64,000 nt of DNA from Artemia franciscana. Its lineage: Eukaryota > Arthropoda > Branchiopoda > Anostraca > Artemiidae. Of this stretch, positions 58,259 to 64,000 are shown in pieces; position 1 is the stretch's first letter, and each line of letters starts with the position of its first letter. The stretch is taken from contig NC_088881.1 of NCBI RefSeq assembly GCF_032884065.1, positions 7,093,047 to 7,157,046 on the forward strand, given 5' to 3'. Both the position numbers and the translations under genes were made by a program. Under the pieces are notes generated by a model. It did no database searches, was not told the origin of the DNA, and saw only the letters and a program-made list of their open reading frames with translations.

Positions 58259-59804
58259 TTTTCAGAAAATATGAAAAAAACTGGAAATTCAATTTTTTTT
58301 TAACAACTTAAGAAGGTTTGGTTTTCCATTAAAGATGCAGATAGTGCTACTATGGGCAGTGGACCAAATAGTTTTTCTATCTACTTTTTTAGGTCTACTA
58401 GCTGAAAAATATGACATAAGCTGTCAGTTTAAGAATCTCTTTAAGATATTAAAATGGAATTTGCAGTGGTTGTAATTAGTATATTTTGAAATAGTATTAA
58501 AGCTGGATTGAGTTGTATTTTCATCTTTTAGCTGTTAAATTAATCAAACTGTGAAAAAATCACTTGAAGATTTTTAATTTCTTGTCTATTAGGAGAAACA
58601 AGAAGAATTAGCAAAACAATTAGTGGGGGGGGGGGCAATTTAGTTTTAATATAAGACCACTCCCTACTTAATAATGCTCTCATGATGATATTTTTGAGAG
58701 GGCTATATTTTGTCATATATTTTATATGTTATATTGTTTATATATTTTATGACTACATCTTATATTAATAAAAATTTATTTCTAATTCTAATTTCATCAA
58801 GTTACTGCTTTTCCTTATTTGGAAACTTGAATGGGAATCAAAATACTTTCTGAGTATTATTTTTGATTTTGGACAGTCTTCTTGTCATTTGTAACCATTC
58901 CCTAAATTGTCCCTGAACTGTTGTAAGTTAAAAGAGGTGTCCATATCTCTGTAATATGAAGATGAGGAGAGGAAGAGGGGCTTGGGCACAAGGGCTTGAC
59001 ATTTTTAGACTGGAATTTATTGTATAGTCATTTTTTAAGCACATGTCCAATAGGAAGCACTTGTATTATTACCCTTAGAGGTACATTTTTTTGACCTTTT
59101 CAATCATTCTGATAAAAAGGCCATAACAAATTTTGAGCTGATTCGATTTAGGGCTGAGATCACTAAGGGCAAAAGAGATGTTGACACAACCATGGCCTAC
59201 CTTTCAGCTGGTTTTGTTCTTTGAAACTTGCTAGTGGTTTTAATTTAATGTTTTTGGAGCCATCCTTTATTTTTCTACAGCCATCAAGTCTATAAGCTCA
59301 TGCTGGCAAAAAAGTCATACATTGGAGAAATACCTCTCTTCATTGAGTCAATGCTATTGCATTGAAATTGATATAAGCCATCCTTATATCATCTACCACA
59401 CCCTAATAGATATTATGAATATAGTGAAAAAAAAAACTTGACTGACAAGTAATTTTTTTTTGTACCTTACTTAGTGTTTAATTTTAGTTTTTGTTATTTT
59501 GTGTATTTTATGTGTTGTGTATATTTATGTATTTTTAATGATGTTTTGGTAATTTTAATTTGTTTACACAGTTTAAGTTTTGAGGCTGTTTCAAATGTAT
59601 CACAAATAAGTATATTACCATGTGATTTAAAAGGAAATGCATGAAAATGCAAATTTTTTTTAAGGTATTATATAAAATAAAGGTGGTATTTATTTAAGTT
59701 CGTTGCTAGAAGAATGGTCCTTCTTGCCAGTCGTAAGATGAGATTTATCCCACTGGGTAAGATCATGATTGTTGCTTTCAAGTTGAAACTTTTCCCTCTT
59801 TTAG
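58256..59804. other. No gene recognised
   Basis: AT-rich sequence with a G run (58624-58635). No coding or mobile feature could be supported. Confidence 0.5.
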
Positions 59805-59930
59805 GAGCCAGATGAACTTGTATTCACTGTTCCTGCTTTCTCAGACCTACCGTCTTTCATTTGGTTTTGATGTTTTTGGTCCAGGAATAAATGCAAACAT
59901 AGTTCTTCCTGTTAGATATTTCTTTGTGAA
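59805..59930 (+). CDS. Candidate internal exon, product unknown
   Basis: A strong pyrimidine-rich acceptor (cttttccctcttttag) and a consensus donor (gtaagtatt) bracket 126 bp that is open throughout in one frame (one base, 41 codons, two bases). The peptide includes SQTYRLSFGFDVFGPG and ANIVLPVRYFFV, which reads like structured protein rather than noise. I do not recognise it, and no partner exon was found. A chance arrangement is possible. Confidence 0.35.
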
Positions 59931-60297
59931 GTAAGTATTATGTTCCTATAAAATTTATTAAAGTTTGTATAAATATTTTATTTATAAATCTGCCTGTTAG
60001 ATCAGTTAACTAGAAGAAAAGAAAGTTTTTCTGATGGAAGCAATCAAGCAAAGATGAAAATTAAAAAAAACAAGAATTATTAATTTACAATTTATGCAAT
60101 ATATATCCGTATTATTGGTTCAAATAAATTGATTCGTAACATTTCCCTAAGGCTGTAGAATTCTGAAAAAACTAGTTCTATCCTGAAAACCAATCTATCT
60201 TGAGGTTTTGAGAGGATTAAAATTGTTTGCTAAAGTTTGCAGATATCATAGCTGGTGAAAGACTATTAAGAGCCTTATAAATTAGTCTTTTATTTGC

Positions 60298-61787
60298 TGC
60301 TGGATACTTAAGGACTTTTCTCCTGCTCCTATTCATATTTTGTTGCGTTGATCTTGGGTTTTCAGTAAAATGTTATTTTTCAAAATTCAACAAATTTTTG
60401 GAAATGTTACAAGGCATTTTATTTGAACAAATATTGCAGATATATGCTGTATAAAGTGGAAAGATAAAATTTTGTTCATTTTCATCTTTGCCCTGTACTT
60501 TTTTTGTGAAATTTGTCTCTTAATATAATATATAGACTAAAATGAATCAAAGATGTAAAATAGTGAATAAGAGGAATATGGTAGACTATAAATTTTCAGT
60601 GCAGAGAACTCCACAAAATAGTAAATTATCTCTTAATTTGCCAAATAGGGCTATACCATATTTTGACCTGTGCTGATCTAGTGGTTAAATGTTTCTATCC
60701 TTGTGCTTTATACCAGATTAAATTAATTAAAAATTAATATTAAATGTTATTAATATATTAATTTATTACTTAATTATTATATTAATTTAATCAGTATTAA
60801 ATCAATATTAATATGTAGCATATTAACATAAGTTTTGAAGCATCAGTTCATTACTATCCAAATATCCAAAATTACTTTGCATCAGTTCATTTTTTTCTAA
60901 AAATTTTGTAAGCTTGATCAGATAATTCAAGAAAATGAAGATGAATGGATATAGTATGGAAACGACTTAAAATAGCAGATTTTAAATCGCAGCAGCAGCT
61001 TAACCTAAATAACTTAACTTAATTAACTTAATTGCAGCAACAACAACTTAAAATAGCAGCAACAACATCAGGGACTGCGGACTGTACTGTATTGCTGATT
61101 TGAAATAGAACAATTCTTTATGTTTGTTTAAGTTTTGAACTGTCATATAAACATGCAAATTTAATCATTCTTTTAAAAATGAAATCATTTCAGATATGAA
61201 TTACTTAGCAAACTTAAACCAGACTACATTTAAGTTGAATTTAGATTTCATACATGTAAGTTGCAGAATAAATTTTTCTTTGTGAATATTTAACAATTGC
61301 TGGATTGTCTTACCTGCCCCTAATTCGGCCTAAAAATGATTAATTAGTTGCTAAATATGGTGCCTTTTCTTTTTAGATCCTCTCATGCAAATCCACTTAT
61401 AGCACCCTCCATCTTCCTCCACGCCCTAAGTAAGGGATGTATGTTTTTCCACGGAAATAGTAACCATATTGATCTTTAAAATGGTTTAGTTTACTGTATG
61501 ATTTGGGTGATATTGCTATAAAAAATATTGATTCATTTTAGTCTATATGTTATATTAAGAGACAAATTCCACAAAAAAAGTACAGAGAAAAGATGAAACT
61601 TAAAACGAACAAAATTTTATCTTTGCACTTTATACAGCATATATCTGCAATATTTGTTCAAATAACTGCCTTGTAATATTTCCAAAAATTTGTTGAATTT
61701 TGAAAATTAACATTTTACTGAAAACACAAAATCAACGCAACAAAATATGAATAGGAGCAGCAGAAAAGTCCTTAAGTACCCAACAGG
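60298..61787. repeat. Long inverted repeat, ~255-bp arms
   Basis: 60298-60553 is complementary to 61531-61787 with few differences (CTTAAGGACTTTTCT, ATGCTGTATAAAGTG, TTGATTCATTTTAGTCTATA). The spacer is ~980 bp. The right arm lies between two direct repeats (61384-61535 and 61795-61935). Confidence 0.85.
61384..61535 (+). repeat. Direct repeat, copy 1 (partner 61795-61935)
   Basis: Both read ATCCACTTATAGCACCCTCCAT, then CATGCCCTAAGT-like, GATGTATGTTTTTCCA, AATAGTAACCATATTGAT and TTTGGGTGATATTG. They flank the right arm of the long inverted repeat. Confidence 0.85.
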
Positions 61788-61794
61788 TAAAAAA

Positions 61795-61935
61795 TCCACT
61801 TATAGCACCCTCCATTTTCCTCCATGCCCTAAGTGAGAGATGTATGTTTTTCCATCGAAATAGTAACCATATTGATTTTGAAAATGGTTATTTTATTGTA
61901 TTGTTTGGGTGATATTGTTATATAAAAAATGCATC
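61795..61935 (+). repeat. Direct repeat, copy 2
   Basis: Partner of 61384-61535. It overlaps the end of the ORF2 fragment on the minus strand. Confidence 0.85.
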
Positions 61936-62120
61936 AGATTAGTAAAGCACTGAAAACCAGATATTTGCAACAAACTTTCGGTAACAGGTATTGTAGTGCA
62001 TTTTGGCAGAATCTCCACTAACCTAGCGATATCTGCTTCTTCGTCTTTTAAGGGTACTTGGATATGTAGAAGCTTGTTTGTAAGAGAATCAACATTGCTA
62101 GAGATAACTCGCAGGGTCAT
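61893..62120 (-). pseudogene. Non-LTR endonuclease N-terminus (start of ORF2)
   Basis: ATG at 62120 opens MTLRVISSNVDSLTNKLLH, followed by EADIARLVEILPKC and LLQISGFQCF. This is the start of an APE endonuclease as in CR1/L2-like ORF2 proteins (SNVDSL.NK and the glutamate of EILPK). It breaks off after ~75 codons into the direct repeat. It belongs with the PHD-type ORF1 at 63489-63985. Confidence 0.75.
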
Positions 62121-63061
62121 CTCTATTATTTTGAGATGTTCGTGACCTGTCGTCCAGCAGCAGAGATCCCGTAGCTTCGACCGCGTTTGACAAAGGTGGG
62201 GTAGAGGTTAATTAAGAGACGGCACTGAGGAAGCTGGAGTTACTCGAACAATCACATGACAAGAAAAGTTTAATAATTTTTTTTTCAGTTGATACACTAG
62301 GATTAACACTTGAAGTTCTACAAAACGAAGAGGATAACTGCAATGAATCAGGGCTATTTACAGAAGGTGAGGAGACATACTGTTATATCTCCATCATGGT
62401 TGGGTTCAGGGCTGGCTTTGAAACTTTCCAACTGCGATGAGTAGCAACGATTTCGTCACAATTTGGCCTTTGAAAATGATGAGACCTTTTTCACCAGTTT
62501 GTTTAGTCTTTTTAGCGTATCTATGAGAGCCTTACCTGTATCACGCTCGGTCTTTGATGCGTCACCGCGTATAGAGATGCGTCACCGCATAATAGAGATG
62601 ACACGCAGGGTCATCTCTATTATTTTGAGATGTTCGTTACCTGTCGTCCAGCAGTAGAGATCCCGTAGCTTCGACCGCGTTTGATAAAGGCGGGGTAGAG
62701 GTTAATTAAGAGACGGCACTGAGGAAGCTCGAGTTACTCGAACAATCACATGAAAAGAAAAGTTCAATAAGTTTATTTTCAGTTGATACACTAGGATTAA
62801 CACTTGAAATTCTACAAAACGAAGAGGATAACTGCAATGAATCAGGGCTATTTACAGGAGGCGAGGAGACATATTGTTATATCTCCATCACGGCCGGGTT
62901 CAGGGCTGGCTTTGAAACTTTCCAACCGCGATGAGCAGCAACGATTTGTCACAATTTGGCCTTTGATAATGATGAGACCTTTTTCACCAGTTTGTTTAGT
63001 CTTTTAGCGTATGTATGAGAGACTTACCTATACCACGCTCGGTCTTTGATGCGTCACCGCG
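62111..63061 (-). repeat. 495-bp tandem duplication of an ORF1/ORF2 junction
   Basis: CAGGGTCATCTCTATTATTTTGAG recurs at 62111 and 62606 (period 495) and the units match along their length to GATGCGTCACCGCG. The unit contains the ORF2 start (ATGACCCTGCG on the minus strand). In the second unit coding stops making sense after MTLRVIS, which marks the duplication join. Confidence 0.85.
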
Positions 63062-63288
63062 TAAATATGTTCACGGAGTTCACGAGAATGGTTAATGATT
63101 TTTCTTTTGATGTCTACACTGGGAACAGAGAAGAGGATAGGTGGTGGGTGCGCATTTACGGACTGTGAGTTTGCAGGGATGGGAAGTCTTTTCACTTTGT
63201 AATTTGAATGCTTTAGAGTTTGTAATTTTGGCTGAGTACAACTGAGGTACAAGTTGTTCGTCTGGTTGTGACGGGATACCATACGCAA
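63028..63288 (-). pseudogene. Probable ORF1 C-terminal fragment
   Basis: An 86-codon open frame with PSVDIKRKIINHSRELREH, which fits the C-terminal nucleic-acid-binding part of ORF1 proteins of this type only loosely. It is placed by context between the PHD-type ORF1 and the ORF2 start; function inferred. Confidence 0.4.
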
Positions 63289-63379
63289 CTATGCTCAGAG
63301 TGCTACGTTTCCTATCCCCTCTTCAGCGACAAGGTGCTTAACCTCATTATTGGGGTGTTGAGCAAAATCATTTTTCGAC

Positions 63380-63500
63380 CTGACAGTCTCTTGATGCACA
63401 AGGGTTAGAGACCGAGCGTGATACTGGTAAGGCTCTCATAGATACGCTAAAAAGACTAAACAAACTGGTGAAAAAGGTCTCATCATTTTCAAAGGCCATG
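63380..63500. repeat. Inverted copy of 62455-62575
   Basis: ACCGAGCGTGATACTGGTAAGGCTCTC ... AAAAGACTAAACAAACTGG is the complement of sequence in both 495-bp units. It forms an inverted repeat with them. Confidence 0.85.
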
Positions 63501-63985
63501 TTCAAGAGCTGGCATATGTGTTCTAATATCATTAATTGATTTCGAAATCTCGTCTCTGAGTGTGGTTTCAAGGTTATTTACTGAAGACTGGACGATATCT
63601 TGGATAATGGCCTGGGATGAGATTTTATCAATAATATCTCTCTTCATACTGTTTATTGTAGCATCGACGATACTCTCAACGCTTGGATCCTGACTAGAAC
63701 TGCTTAGAGTCATAGGAGAGTGTTTACAAATCGGACACTTTATGCAAACGTCGAGCTGTTGAGAGATTTTCGTGAGCAACACATATTTGGGCTCAGGCAT
63801 ATCCATACAGTCAGTGTACACCTACTGTCCGCATCCATCACAGGGAATTGCCAAGGAGTCATCATTTAGTCTATTTCACACACCAAGCACTTATCATACC
63901 CTTTCTGGGGGCTAACGTGAGCTCTTTTCGAACTCTCAGTAGGTGTCGTATCAGTATCATAAGTCAACTGTTTCGGGGGCATCAT
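63489..63985 (-). pseudogene. Non-LTR retrotransposon ORF1 with PHD-like zinc finger
   Basis: ATG at ~63985 begins MMPPKQLTYDTD. A zinc-finger pattern follows: CLVC (about residue 33), CDGCG, a TDC after a stop replacing the expected tryptophan codon (TAG in GQ*VYTDC), then CIKCPIC. Spacing fits a PHD finger, known in ORF1 of CR1/L2-like elements. A frameshift lies just before NDDSLAIPC. Then a coiled-coil-like stretch (VDATINSMKRDIIDKISS ... VNNLETTLRDEISKSIND). The window ends just before the ATG. Confidence 0.7.
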
Positions 63986-64000
63986 ATTGGATGAAATTGA

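Overview
The window is AT-rich, repeat-laden animal genomic DNA. It contains spliced exons with GT/AG borders, long introns, (AT)n arrays, Helitrons, several clades of APE-type non-LTR retrotransposon, tRNA-like SINE pieces and satellites. An arthropod, perhaps a crustacean, is my best guess. That rests on overall character and on the insect-like form of the one host gene, and no species call is possible from the sequence alone.

The only host gene I can identify is rogdi (leucine-zipper-like, ROGDI/RAVE family) on the minus strand. Three coding exons join in phase (21806-21563, 6020-5866, 4677-4557) and give the first ~168 residues. The rest must lie beyond position 1. The first intron seen is 15.5 kb and holds most of the repeats of the left third: a 1-kb diverged foldback, a near-perfect 294-bp palindrome, a 165-bp-period satellite, a tRNA-like piece, family A elements and a cluster of Helitrons.

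Layout. 1-4.6 kb: intronic repeats (families B, C, E). 4.6-21.8 kb: rogdi exons and introns. 21.8-25.9 kb: a SINE piece, a family D element and AT-rich DNA. 25.9-31.7 kb: a complete I-group-like non-LTR retrotransposon with a 15-bp target-site duplication, an intact ORF1, and an ORF2 broken by only two in-frame stops. 32-40.6 kb: families D, C and B, the last split by a nested family A element. 42.8-43.8 kb: a three-unit 320-bp satellite. 44.8-47.1 kb: a complete non-autonomous Helitron on the minus strand. 49.6-57.2 kb: decayed retrotransposon pieces. 59.8 kb: one candidate exon. 60.3-61.8 kb: a long inverted repeat. 61.9-64 kb: a rearranged retrotransposon with a PHD-like ORF1 and a 495-bp tandem duplication.

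Three dispersed families (A, B, D) share an unusual design: about 0.7-2 kb long, built from diverged units of roughly 270-300 bp, with a short perfect stem-loop at one end. B and D share the same internal unit. I could not assign them to a known class with certainty; the layout is most like Helentron-associated (DINE-1-like) elements. They are the best candidates here for something not yet described.
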